A DNA stretch of 7,961 bases from Verrucomicrobiales bacterium (GTDB lineage: Bacteria; Verrucomicrobiota; Verrucomicrobiia; Limisphaerales; UBA11320), in NCBI GenBank assembly GCA_003452185.1, contig DMJJ01000255.1:1-7961 (forward strand), in the 5' to 3' direction. The position numbers and the translations under genes were made by a program. How positions within the stretch are numbered: position 1 is the stretch's first letter; the number at the start of each line of letters is the position of its first letter. Shown piece by piece: positions 1-5,883 of the stretch. Under the pieces are notes generated by a model. The model had not been told where the DNA came from. It was given only the letters and a program-made list of their open reading frames with translations, and did not search any database.

Positions 1-6
1 CCCTGT

Positions 7-38
7 CTGCTGTATCGCCGACTGCCGAGTCGGCAGGC
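7..38 (+). repeat. Intergenic hairpin repeat, copy 1
   Basis: This 32-base unit has the core CTGCTGTATCGCCG followed by a perfect 7-bp hairpin: GCCGACT at 17-23, loop GCCG, AGTCGGC at 28-34. The same unit occurs on the opposite strand at 94-125 with no gaps. The two copies differ at five positions; four of these form two compensated base pairs in the stem and the fifth is in the loop. That pattern points to selection for the folded form, in RNA or single-stranded DNA. Similar units are, from memory, dispersed between genes in Verrucomicrobiota. The left end may continue outside the window. Confidence 0.8.
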
Positions 39-93
39 CTCACCTGCGCGGACGGGCGTCCCTTCCTCACCCAACGCCCCCCGGCGCACGCAC

Positions 94-125
94 GCCTGCC
101 GGTTGGGCAACCGGCGATACAGCAG
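94..125 (-). repeat. Intergenic hairpin repeat, copy 2 (inverted)
   Basis: Read on the minus strand this is the same 32-base unit as at 7-38: core CTGCTGTATCGCCG, then stem GCCGGTT, loop GCCC, stem AACCGGC (plus-strand 98-115). The outer 14 bases (112-125) are an exact inverted repeat of 7-20, so the two copies could also pair with each other over about 120 bases. Relative to copy 1, an A-T pair has become G-C and a C-G pair has become T-A, so both stems remain perfect. Confidence 0.8.
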
Positions 126-139
126 GCTGTGCAGCCTGC
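122..139 (-). repeat. Second hairpin of the repeat module
   Basis: GCAGGCT (122-128), loop GTGC, AGCCTGC (133-139) form a perfect 7-bp stem that overlaps the first four bases of copy 2. On the minus strand the order is hairpin GCAGGCT/AGCCTGC, linker TGTATC, then hairpin GCCGGTT/AACCGGC, preceded by GTAGC (minus strand of 140-144). The complete module is therefore a double hairpin. Copy 1 keeps only the last four bases (CTGC, 7-10) of this first stem, so it is either degenerate or differently built at its left end. Confidence 0.75.
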
Positions 140-144
140 GCTAC

Positions 145-404
145 ACTTTGCGGATCGTTTCAACTGAGCCGTCGGACGGGCGGCAACCCCGTGGAGATCC
201 TCGTTTAGTCAACCCGAACACTCCGGAAGCGGGACTCTCGGAACGGAAGCGGTCCTCCTCCTCATGCGCCCGTAGTCCTTCTACTTCTGTCTGACCCCTT
301 CCTATCACACCGGGATCGTGGCGGCTGCTCCCCGCTTGCGCCTCTCCCCCTGCCTTGACCTCCCGTGGTCGGGCCCCGCAGACTGGCCGCCACTCGCGCG
401 CCAT
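145..404. other. Non-coding leader region upstream of glcD
   Basis: About 260 bases lie between the repeats and the chosen glcD start. Short open frames cross it on both strands, but their translations are low-complexity and rich in Arg, Ser and Pro, with no family resemblance. A direct repeat CGGAAGCGG occurs at 224-232 and 244-252, exactly 20 bases apart (about two helical turns), and could be a binding site, though chance is possible. A candidate promoter is given separately at 355-384. Nothing else is recognised. Confidence 0.5.
355..384 (+). promoter_or_regulatory. Candidate sigma-70-like promoter for glcD
   Basis: TTGACC at 355-360 resembles a -35 box. CAGACT at 379-384, after an 18-bp spacer, is a weak -10 box sharing A, A and T with TATAAT. 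Transcription would start near 391, just before the ATG at 405 and after the GTG at 318, which favours the shorter glcD protein. The -10 match is poor, so this is only a candidate. Confidence 0.3.
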
Positions 405-1787
405 ATGAGTAATCCGAGCCCCTGGATCCGGCAGCTTCAGGAAATCGTCGGGAGTGAGCAGGTGCTCACCCGTCGTGAGGACCTCCTCGCGTACGCCTAT
501 GACGGCACGCCCGCCCTGCTTCAGGAGCCCGCGGCGGTGGTCTTTCCCGCCAACACCGGACAGGTTCAGGAGATCCTGCGGCTCGCCAACACCCTCCGCC
601 GCCCGGTGGTCACCCGTGGGTCCGGCACCGGGCTCAGCGGCGGAAGTCTTCCGGCGCCGGGGGCCATCGTACTCTGCACCCTGAGGATGGACCGCATTCT
701 TGAGGTCGATCCCGCCAACCTGACGCTTCTCACGGAGCCCGGGGCCACCACGGTCACCATCGCCGAGGCCGCTTCCAAGGCGGGCCTCTTCTATCCCCCG
801 GACCCCGGCTCCATGCGCATCTCCACGATCGGGGGAAACGTGGCCGAGAACTCCGGGGGGCTTCGCGGGCTGAAATACGGCATCACCCGGAACTACGTCA
901 TGGGGCTGGAGGTGGTGCTCCCGACCGGGGAGCTGCTCTGGTGCGGGAACAAGTGCGTGAAGGACGTCGCGGGCTACAGCCTTCGCGACCTCTTCATCGG
1001 GAGCGAGGGGACGCTCGGGATCCTGACCAAGGTCCTGCTCAAGCTAATCCCGGCTCCCGCCTCCAAGCGGACGCTCGTCGCCACGTTTGGGGCGATGGAC
1101 CAGGCTGCGCAGACGGTGAGCGACATCATCGCGGCCCGGATCATCCCCTGCACCCTGGAGTTCCTTGATCGGACGACGATCCACTGCGTTGAGGACTACG
1201 CGCACGTCGGTCTCCCCCTCGACTGCGAGGCCCTGCTCCTGATGGAGAGCGACGGTCATCCCGCGGTCGTGGCCGAGGAGGTGGCCCGCATGGAGGCGAT
1301 CGCCCGGCAGAACGGGTGCCTCGGCATCCGGGTGGCGCGGGACGACGCCGAGGCGGCGCAGTTGGCCACCGCCCGGCGGAGCGCGTTCAGCGCCCTGGCC
1401 CGTGTCGCCCCCACGACGATTCTGGAGGATGCCACCGTCCCCCGGAGCGAGCTGGCGCGTATGATCCGGTTTGTTGCCGATGTCGCCCGCCGGCACAAGC
1501 TGAGGATCGGCACCTTCGGCCACATGGGGGACGGGAACCTCCATCCCACGTTCCTGACCGACGAGCGGAACCATGAGGAGATGCACCGGGTGGAGCTCGC
1601 GTTCCGGGAGATCTTCGAGGAGGCGATCCGCCTTGGCGGCACGATCACCGGAGAGCATGGGGTCGGGGTCGCGAAGAAGGCCTTTCTCCCGCAGTTCGCC
1701 GGGGATGCGCAGATGCGGGTGATGCGGGAGCTGCGGCGCGTGCTGGATCCCGCGGGGATTCTCAACCCTGGAAAGATGTTCGACTGA
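405..1787 (+). CDS. glcD: Glycolate/D-lactate oxidase FAD-binding subunit (GlcD family)
   Basis: This 460-residue flavoprotein belongs to the GlcD/D-lactate dehydrogenase family and would oxidise a 2-hydroxy acid, most likely glycolate to glyoxylate, passing electrons to an Fe-S partner at the membrane. The N-terminal half is a PCMH-type FAD-binding domain: RGSGTGLSGG at 71-80, PPDPGS at 131-136, GGNVAENSGG at 143-152 and FIGSEGTLGI at 197-206. The C-terminal half is the FAD oxidase C-domain with FGHMGDGNLHP at 371-381 and GEHGVG at 416-421, ending in NPGKMFD. The length fits the family. An in-frame GTG at 318 would add 29 residues rich in Pro, Leu and Arg without family character, so the ATG at 405 is preferred; no clear Shine-Dalgarno precedes either. 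It is the first of three co-directional genes, followed after 13 bases by a membrane protein and then glcF. Substrate cannot be fixed from sequence; D-lactate is the main alternative. Confidence 0.93.
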   Translation: MSNPSPWIRQLQEIVGSEQVLTRREDLLAYAYDGTPALLQEPAAVVFPANTGQVQEILRLANTLRRPVVTRGSGTGLSGGSLPAPGAIVLCTLRMDRILEVDPANLTLLTEPGATTVTIAEAASKAGLFYPPDPGSMRISTIGGNVAENSGGLRGLKYGITRNYVMGLEVVLPTGELLWCGNKCVKDVAGYSLRDLFIGSEGTLGILTKVLLKLIPAPASKRTLVATFGAMDQAAQTVSDIIAARIIPCTLEFLDRTTIHCVEDYAHVGLPLDCEALLLMESDGHPAVVAEEVARMEAIARQNGCLGIRVARDDAEAAQLATARRSAFSALARVAPTTILEDATVPRSELARMIRFVADVARRHKLRIGTFGHMGDGNLHPTFLTDERNHEEMHRVELAFREIFEEAIRLGGTITGEHGVGVAKKAFLPQFAGDAQMRVMRELRRVLDPAGILNPGKMFD

Positions 1788-1800
1788 CCTGGTCCCACCG

Positions 1801-2292
1801 ATGAACACCGACACGCCTCCCCCCGCCTCGACGGACCGTTTCCTCCGGATGGCCCGGGGCGCCAGCGCCCTGGCCTGTGGGGCCATGGCCGCGTTCCTCT
1901 ACTCCCTCAAGCGGGTGAACCCGACGCTCGACCTGGAGCTCGGGGCCGGGTCGCTCCTGGCCGCCGGGCTCGGGGCCTTCCTGGCCTGGGTGATCTGGAA
2001 TGCCGTGGCCCGGATGAACACCGGGGAGGCCGTGGCCCCGTCGCGGCCCCTGCGCTGGGGGATGGGCCTCGCCGCCGGGATCCTGCTGGTCGGGACTTTC
2101 GCGGGGTTCTGGATCGCGATCCGGGATGTCCGAAGGGAAGCCCTTCTCCAGGTGATCCAGGGAACCGCCCTCGCCGTGATGGTCCTCTCCGGCATCGGGT
2201 GGGTGCTGTTCAAGCTGACGCGGCTCCTGAACCAGGGGGAGCCTCCCGAGGGCTCGACGGGGGAGCCGCCCCCCGGCCAGGAGGAGGAATGA
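1801..2292 (+). CDS. Four-helix membrane protein of unknown function within the glcD-glcF operon
   Basis: This 163-residue protein is not recognised as a named family. It has four hydrophobic stretches long enough to cross the membrane, at about 20-36, 48-70, 86-107 and 117-138. Both ends are soluble: a Pro/Thr-rich N-terminus, and a C-terminus rich in Gly, Pro and Glu that ends GQEEE. It has no heme-ligand pattern or cysteine cluster. It starts 13 bases after glcD and its stop overlaps the glcF start in ATGA, so the three genes are very likely co-transcribed and the last two translationally coupled. Its position between two subunits of a peripheral oxidase suggests a membrane anchor or quinone-side partner, but that is inference from context only. 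A second ATG at 1849 would remove 16 residues, keeping all four segments. No good Shine-Dalgarno is visible before 1801. Confidence 0.8.
   Translation: MNTDTPPPASTDRFLRMARGASALACGAMAAFLYSLKRVNPTLDLELGAGSLLAAGLGAFLAWVIWNAVARMNTGEAVAPSRPLRWGMGLAAGILLVGTFAGFWIAIRDVRREALLQVIQGTALAVMVLSGIGWVLFKLTRLLNQGEPPEGSTGEPPPGQEEE
2279..2284 (+). promoter_or_regulatory. Ribosome binding site of glcF
   Basis: AGGAGG lies four bases before the ATG at 2289, inside the codons for the acidic tail of the upstream membrane protein. It fixes the glcF start at 2289 rather than the in-frame GTG at 2199, which would add 30 residues of Gly/Pro/Ala-rich sequence read from the upstream gene in another frame. It is the only strong Shine-Dalgarno in the window. 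The overlap with the upstream stop (ATGA) suggests reinitiation or coupling. Confidence 0.75.
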
Positions 2293-3614
2293 GCCTGCGC
2301 CCCGAATCCCCCCTTCGCGGGCTCGATTACTCGGTGGTCCAGCAGTGCATGCACTGCGGGATGTGCCTTCCCACCTGCCCGACGTACGACGTCACCCGGT
2401 TGGAGCGGAACAGCCCCCGGGGGCGCATCGCCCTCATGCGGGCGATCGCGGACGAGCGGATCCCCGTCACCCGCACCTTTGCGGAGGAGATGTACTTCTG
2501 CCTGGGCTGCCTGGCCTGCATCACGGCCTGCCCTGCGGGGGTTGACTACGCGGGCCTGTTCGAGCATGCGAGAGCCGAAGCTGAGGCCTCGGGCGTGCTC
2601 GACAGCCCGCGACGCTCGCTCCTCCGGGGGGTGATCCTCAAGTGGCTGTTTGGTGACCTCGAGCGGCTCCGGTTGGTGGGGGCGGTCCTGCGCCTCTATC
2701 AGCGGCTTGGCCTCCAGGAGGCGGTTCGTCGGAGCGGCCTCCTCAGGCTCCTTCCCGCGCGGCTTCGCGAGTTGGAGTCGATGACCCCCACGGTGCTGCC
2801 CCACGTCACGTCGGAGCTCGTCGGATGCGTCACCCCGGCACGGGGGGGCGCCCCCCGGCATCGGGTGGCGCTCCTCTCCGGGTGCGCCCAGGACCTTCTC
2901 TTCAGCGATGTGAACCGGGACACCGCCGAGGTCCTCGCCCGCAACGGGTGCGAGGTGATCACCCCCGCGGAGCAGGTCTGCTGTGGATCGCTCCACGCCC
3001 ACAACGGCGAGTGGGCCATGGCGCAGGAGCAGGCCCGGCGGCAGATCGATCTGCTTCCCCCTTCGGGGTTCGACGCCATCATCACGAACGCCGCCGGGTG
3101 CGGATCCCACCTCAAGCACTACTCGAAGCTCCTCGGGGAGGACCCCCGCTACCGGGAGCGGGCCGTCGAGTGGGATCGCAAGGTGAGGGACATCCACGAG
3201 TGGCTGGTGGAGATCGGCTTCGAGGCCCCACGCTCCCCAAGCCTCCCCCCTCCGCAGCGCGTGACCTACCACGAGGCGTGCCATCTCTGCCACGGACAGA
3301 AGATCACGGCCCAGCCCCGGGCGATCCTCCGGTCCATTCCCGGCGTCACCCTGACGGAGCTTCCCGAGAGCACCTGGTGCTGCGGAAGCGCCGGAATCTA
3401 CAACCTGGTGCAGCCGGAAATGGCTGGAAAACTGCTGGAGCGAAAGGTCGATCACATCCTCACCACCCAGGCCGCGGTGGTGGCCACGGGGAATCCGGGA
3501 TGCCTGCTTCAGGTGCAGTCCGGAGTGCGGAGGCGTGGGCTGTCCCTTCGGGTCGTCCATCCGGTGACGCTGCTGGCCGAGGCCTACCGGCGCGAGGCCC
3601 CGCAGGAGGGGTGA
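2289..3614 (+). CDS. glcF: Glycolate oxidase iron-sulfur subunit (GlcF family)
   Basis: This 441-residue protein carries two [4Fe-4S] ferredoxin motifs at the N-terminus (C20, C23, C26, C30 and C71, C74, C77, C81). They are followed by two CCG domains with CCG at 231-233 and 364-366, each with accompanying cysteines (C199 and C271; C331, C334 and C405). This is the GlcF/heterodisulfide-reductase-D-like arrangement that takes electrons from GlcD flavin to a membrane acceptor. It is slightly longer than E. coli GlcF (about 407 residues, from memory), the extra mainly in the 100-190 linker, which contains an additional C180. It has no membrane segment of its own, consistent with a need for an anchor. 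It is the last gene of the glcD operon and converges on gdhA with only 23 bases between their stops. A D-lactate dehydrogenase Fe-S subunit (LldE- or LutA-like) is the alternative, but those usually have a different gene order. Confidence 0.92.
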   Translation: MSLRPESPLRGLDYSVVQQCMHCGMCLPTCPTYDVTRLERNSPRGRIALMRAIADERIPVTRTFAEEMYFCLGCLACITACPAGVDYAGLFEHARAEAEASGVLDSPRRSLLRGVILKWLFGDLERLRLVGAVLRLYQRLGLQEAVRRSGLLRLLPARLRELESMTPTVLPHVTSELVGCVTPARGGAPRHRVALLSGCAQDLLFSDVNRDTAEVLARNGCEVITPAEQVCCGSLHAHNGEWAMAQEQARRQIDLLPPSGFDAIITNAAGCGSHLKHYSKLLGEDPRYRERAVEWDRKVRDIHEWLVEIGFEAPRSPSLPPPQRVTYHEACHLCHGQKITAQPRAILRSIPGVTLTELPESTWCCGSAGIYNLVQPEMAGKLLERKVDHILTTQAAVVATGNPGCLLQVQSGVRRRGLSLRVVHPVTLLAEAYRREAPQEG

Positions 3615-3622
3615 ACGAGCGA

Positions 3623-3635
3623 GCCCCTCCGGGGC
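3623..3635. terminator. Weak hairpin between convergent glcF and gdhA
   Basis: GCCCC, loop TCC, GGGGC forms a perfect 5-bp stem in the 23 bases between the two stop codons. There is no T tract on either side, so it is at best a weak or factor-assisted bidirectional terminator. It matters because read-through from the glc operon would transcribe gdhA antisense. Confidence 0.3.
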
Positions 3636-3637
3636 CC

Positions 3638-4894
3638 TCAGGGGAAGAGGCCGCGCATTCGCTTGGCCTCTTGCACCCGCCCCACCCCGATGCTCAGGGC
3701 GGCGAGACGCATCGTGATCCCCTGTTTCCGGCTCAGCCCCAGGGTCTGGGTGAAGGCCCCCTCCAGGATCCGGAAGAGCTTGTCGACCACCTCGCTCTCC
3801 GTCCAAAAGAAGCTCTGCAGATCCTGGACCCACTCGAAATAGGAGACCACCACGCCCCCGGCGTTGCAGAGGATGTCGGGGAGAATGAAAATCTCGGGCC
3901 GGTTTCCCAGGATCACGTCGGCCTCGGGGGTCGTCGGCCCGTTGGCCGCCTCGGCCAGGATCCGGCACCGGATGCGGGAGGCGTTCTCCCGGGTCACCTG
4001 GCGCTCCAGGGCCGCGGGAACGAGGATGTCGCACGGGATCAGGAGCAGTTCCTCGTTGGTCACCGGCTCCGCCCCGGGAAACCCGGCCACGGTCCGGTGG
4101 GCGGCGATGTGTTTCTCGAGCTCCCAGAGATCGAGCCCCGAGCGGTTGAAGATCCCCCCGTGGATGTCGCTCACGGCAATGACCTTCACGCCGTACTTCG
4201 CCAGCGAGAGCGCGGTCACGGACCCGACGTTCCCGAACCCCTGCACGACGGCGGTCGCCTGTGAGGCCGCGATGCCGAGGGTGTCCATGGCCCGGTTGAT
4301 CAGGTAGGCAACCCCCCGTCCCGTCGCCTCGCGGCGCCCGACCGAACCTCCGATCCCGACCGGCTTGCCGGTGACGATGCTCGGGACGGTGTGGCCCACG
4401 TGCATCGAGTACGTGTCCATCATCCAGGCCATGGTCTGCTCATTCGTCCCCATGTCCGGGGCCATGATGTCGATCTGGGGCCCGATGAACGGGATCATCT
4501 CCTGGGTGAACCGGCGGGTCAGGCGTTCAAGCTCGCGCGACGACATCGCGGTGGGATCGCAACAGATGCCCCCCTTGGCCCCCCCGTAGGGGAGTCCTGT
4601 GAGGGCGCACTTCCAGCTCATCCACATGGCGAGGGCGGCGACCTCCCCGAGCTCCACCGCCGGGTTGTAGCGGAGGCCCCCCTTGGTGGGGCCCAGGGTG
4701 AGGTGATGCTGCACCCGGTGGCCCGTGAACACCTTCACCTCCCCGCTGTCGAGCTGGATGGGGAGGGCCACCGTCATCGAGCGCTTCGGATACTTGAGCC
4801 GGTCGCGCTGGGCCGGGGGGATCTCGAGGCGGTCGGCCACGAGGTCAAACTGCTCGCAGGCCATGCGGAAGGTCGGATGGTCGTAGACGTTCAC
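3638..4894 (-). CDS. gdhA: Glutamate dehydrogenase (NAD-type, Glu/Leu/Phe/Val dehydrogenase family)
   Basis: This cytosolic enzyme interconverts glutamate with 2-oxoglutarate and ammonia. The 418-residue product has the normal length for the hexameric class. The N-terminal domain contains GPTKGGLRY (68-76, substrate-binding K71), the signature LPYGGAKGGI (101-110, catalytic K107) and DIMAPDMGTNE (142-152, D148). The Rossmann domain begins GFGNVGS (219-225), and the second strand ends VIAVSD with D243, which usually favours NAD over NADP. NAGGVVVSYFEWVQ (344-357) is the C-terminal signature. The start is taken as GTG at 4894 (VNVYDHP...). The frame stays open to an ATG at 5119, but those 75 extra residues look random, overlap the divergent gene at 5007 on the other strand, and would read through a terminator-like hairpin. 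It stands alone on this strand. It is convergent with the glc operon and may supply glutamate for glyoxylate transamination, which is inference. Confidence 0.95.
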   Translation of the reverse strand: MNVYDHPTFRMACEQFDLVADRLEIPPAQRDRLKYPKRSMTVALPIQLDSGEVKVFTGHRVQHHLTLGPTKGGLRYNPAVELGEVAALAMWMSWKCALTGLPYGGAKGGICCDPTAMSSRELERLTRRFTQEMIPFIGPQIDIMAPDMGTNEQTMAWMMDTYSMHVGHTVPSIVTGKPVGIGGSVGRREATGRGVAYLINRAMDTLGIAASQATAVVQGFGNVGSVTALSLAKYGVKVIAVSDIHGGIFNRSGLDLWELEKHIAAHRTVAGFPGAEPVTNEELLLIPCDILVPAALERQVTRENASRIRCRILAEAANGPTTPEADVILGNRPEIFILPDILCNAGGVVVSYFEWVQDLQSFFWTESEVVDKLFRILEGAFTQTLGLSRKQGITMRLAALSIGVGRVQEAKRMRGLFP

Positions 4895-4901
4895 GACCCC
4901 G

Positions 4902-4929
4902 ACAATAGCCGGGACGGGTCGAAAGGCAA
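4902..4929 (-). promoter_or_regulatory. Candidate gdhA promoter
   Basis: On the minus strand TTGCCT (4929-4924), a 16-bp spacer and TATTGT (4907-4902) resemble -35 and -10 boxes. A start seven bases further on falls at about 4895, one base before the GTG at 4894, so the transcript would be nearly leaderless. The match is moderate. Confidence 0.3.
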
Positions 4930-4953
4930 ACGGCCCGCGGGCCCGTTTTTTTT
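4928..4953 (+). terminator. Intrinsic terminator-like hairpin with eight-T tract, plus orientation
   Basis: AAACGG at 4928-4933 pairs with CCGTTT at 4943-4948, enclosing CCCGCGGG and one bulged C. An alternative register is the perfect palindrome GGCCCGCGGGCC at 4932-4943. Eight T residues follow at 4946-4953. Structure and T tract read as a rho-independent terminator on the plus strand. No plus-strand gene ends here: gdhA runs leftward from 4894 and the next plus gene begins at 5007. It could stop antisense transcripts crossing gdhA or act as an attenuator for an upstream start of the 5007 gene. Confidence 0.55.
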
Positions 4954-4959
4954 GGTGCC

Positions 4960-4987
4960 TTGCACCCGGCCCGTTTCCTTCTAGAGT
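4960..4987 (+). promoter_or_regulatory. Candidate promoter for the zinc-protein/exonuclease pair
   Basis: TTGCAC (4960-4965), a 16-bp spacer and TAGAGT (4982-4987, four of six matches to TATAAT) form a reasonable sigma-70-like promoter. Transcription would start near 4994, giving a leader of about 13 bases before the ATG at 5007. The -35 box lies in a perfect small hairpin, GGTGC CTT GCACC (4954-4966), which could be an operator. The promoter lies just downstream of the T-tract hairpin, so that hairpin would not terminate its transcripts. Confidence 0.45.
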
Positions 4988-5006
4988 GGCCGCGTCGAGA
5001 GATCGC

Positions 5007-5306
5007 ATGGCCACGACGAAACATTGCCACAAATGCGGCTGGGAGTGGCCCCTGAGCCCCCTCCCGGGCCGCAACGACAGCTGCCACCAGTGTGGGGCGG
5101 ACATGAAGGTCTGCCTCAACTGCGTGAGCTACGACGCCCGGGCCGCCTACCAATGCCGCGACCGTCGTGCCGACCCCGTCGCCGAGAAGCACTCGGCGAA
5201 CTTTTGCGAGTACTTCGACTTCCTCCGCCGCGAATGGAAGGGGGCTTCCACCGACTCCCGGGAGCAGGGGGCCCGGGACCAGCTCCGGAAGCTCTTTGGT
5301 GACTGA
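5007..5306 (+). CDS. Small eight-cysteine, probably zinc-binding protein
   Basis: This 99-residue protein has cysteines at 7, 10, 26, 29, 36, 39, 50 and 67. The first four (CHKC and CHQC) form a rubredoxin- or zinc-ribbon-like pair of knuckles. The second part, with CLNC-x3-YD at 36-43, C50 and the ANFCEYF stretch at 64-70, matches from memory a widespread family of uncharacterised small bacterial proteins with a C-x2-C, C, NFC-x-YF pattern. The tail (75-99) is charged and likely helical. A metal-binding role is inferred from the cysteines; the cellular role is unknown. The ATG at 5007 is preferred over a GTG at 4986 because the shorter form begins directly before the first knuckle and the candidate promoter would start transcription after 4986. 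It is followed after 21 bases by a DEDDy exonuclease-fold gene, probably in one operon. Confidence 0.85.
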   Translation: MATTKHCHKCGWEWPLSPLPGRNDSCHQCGADMKVCLNCVSYDARAAYQCRDRRADPVAEKHSANFCEYFDFLRREWKGASTDSREQGARDQLRKLFGD

Positions 5307-5327
5307 CCCCCGAGGCCCGGCATCCGC

Positions 5328-5867
5328 ATGAAGAACATTCTTTACTTCGACCTCGAGACCCAGAAGTCCGCCGATGAGGTGGGGGGATGGGACAAGATCC
5401 GCGACATGCGGATGAGCGTGGGGGTGACCTACAGCACCCAGCGGGGAGAGTACCGGATTTACGGGGAGGGGGAGGTCGACGAGCTCCTGCGGGAGCTGCA
5501 GCGGGCCGACCTGGTGGTCGGGTTCAACCAGGTGCGTTTTGACTACGAGGTGCTGCACGGGTACACGGTCTTCGACCTCACCCAGATCCCGAGTCTCGAC
5601 ATGCTGGTGGAGCTCCAAAAGACCCTTCCCCACCGCGTCTCCCTCGACTCCATCGCCACCGCCACCCTGGGGGTGGAGAAGACCTCCGAGGGCTTGCAGG
5701 CGATCCGGTGGTACCGGGAGGGGAAGATGCTCGAGATCGCCGAGTACTGCTGCTTCGACGTGAAGATCACCCGCCTCGTCCATGAGTACGGGGCCCAAAA
5801 CCGGGTGCTGCACTACAACAACCGGTTCGGGAAGCTGCAGTCGGTTCCGGTCTCCTGGACTCTCTGA
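5328..5867 (+). CDS. Stand-alone DEDDy 3'-5' exonuclease-fold protein (RNase H-like, RNase_H_2 / DnaQ-like)
   Basis: This 179-residue protein shows the three exonuclease motifs of the DEDDy class. Motif I is FDLET with D8 and E10; motif II is GFNQVRFDYEVL with N67 and D72; motif III is Y140-CCF-D144. All four metal-binding acidic residues and the tyrosine are present, so it should be an active metal-dependent nuclease on DNA or RNA. It consists only of this domain, with no helicase or polymerase part, although members are often mislabelled as DEAD/DEAH helicases in databases. Closest in character to PF13482-type predicted exonucleases; the substrate is unknown. It lies 21 bases after the small cysteine protein. 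Its stop is only 16 bases from that of the convergent CNBD gene, and those bases are almost entirely G and C (CCCGGG and CCCCGGGG palindromes). Confidence 0.85.
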   Translation: MKNILYFDLETQKSADEVGGWDKIRDMRMSVGVTYSTQRGEYRIYGEGEVDELLRELQRADLVVGFNQVRFDYEVLHGYTVFDLTQIPSLDMLVELQKTLPHRVSLDSIATATLGVEKTSEGLQAIRWYREGKMLEIAEYCCFDVKITRLVHEYGAQNRVLHYNNRFGKLQSVPVSWTL

Positions 5868-5883
5868 CCCGGGCCCCCCGGGG

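Noticed and set aside
1..144. CRISPR array
   Set aside because: The two repeat units are inverted relative to each other, not direct, with no regular spacers and no cas genes in the window.
318..404. Extended GTG start of glcD adding 29 residues
   Set aside because: The extra residues are Pro/Leu/Arg-rich without signal-peptide or family character; the ATG at 405 gives the usual family N-terminus and lies after the candidate promoter.
141..404. Minus-strand 87-codon frame upstream of glcD
   Set aside because: Low-complexity Arg/Gly/Glu-rich translation with no motif or ribosome site; it crosses the repeat hairpins and the promoter candidate.
1899..4034. Minus-strand 711-codon frame opposite glcF
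   Set aside because: Covers genes with clear family motifs on both strands (the membrane protein, glcF and the end of gdhA); its translation is His/Pro/Arg/Gly-rich, as expected from the complementary frames of GC-rich genes.
2825..4264. Plus-strand 479-codon frame across the glcF/gdhA junction
   Set aside because: Runs through the end of glcF in another frame and antisense to gdhA; composition is typical of a GC-rich shadow frame, with no recognisable domain.
4895..5119. 75-residue N-terminal extension of glutamate dehydrogenase to ATG 5119
   Set aside because: Would overlap the divergent zinc-protein gene and cross the T-tract hairpin; the sequence is not like the family, and the GTG start already gives the normal length of about 418 residues.
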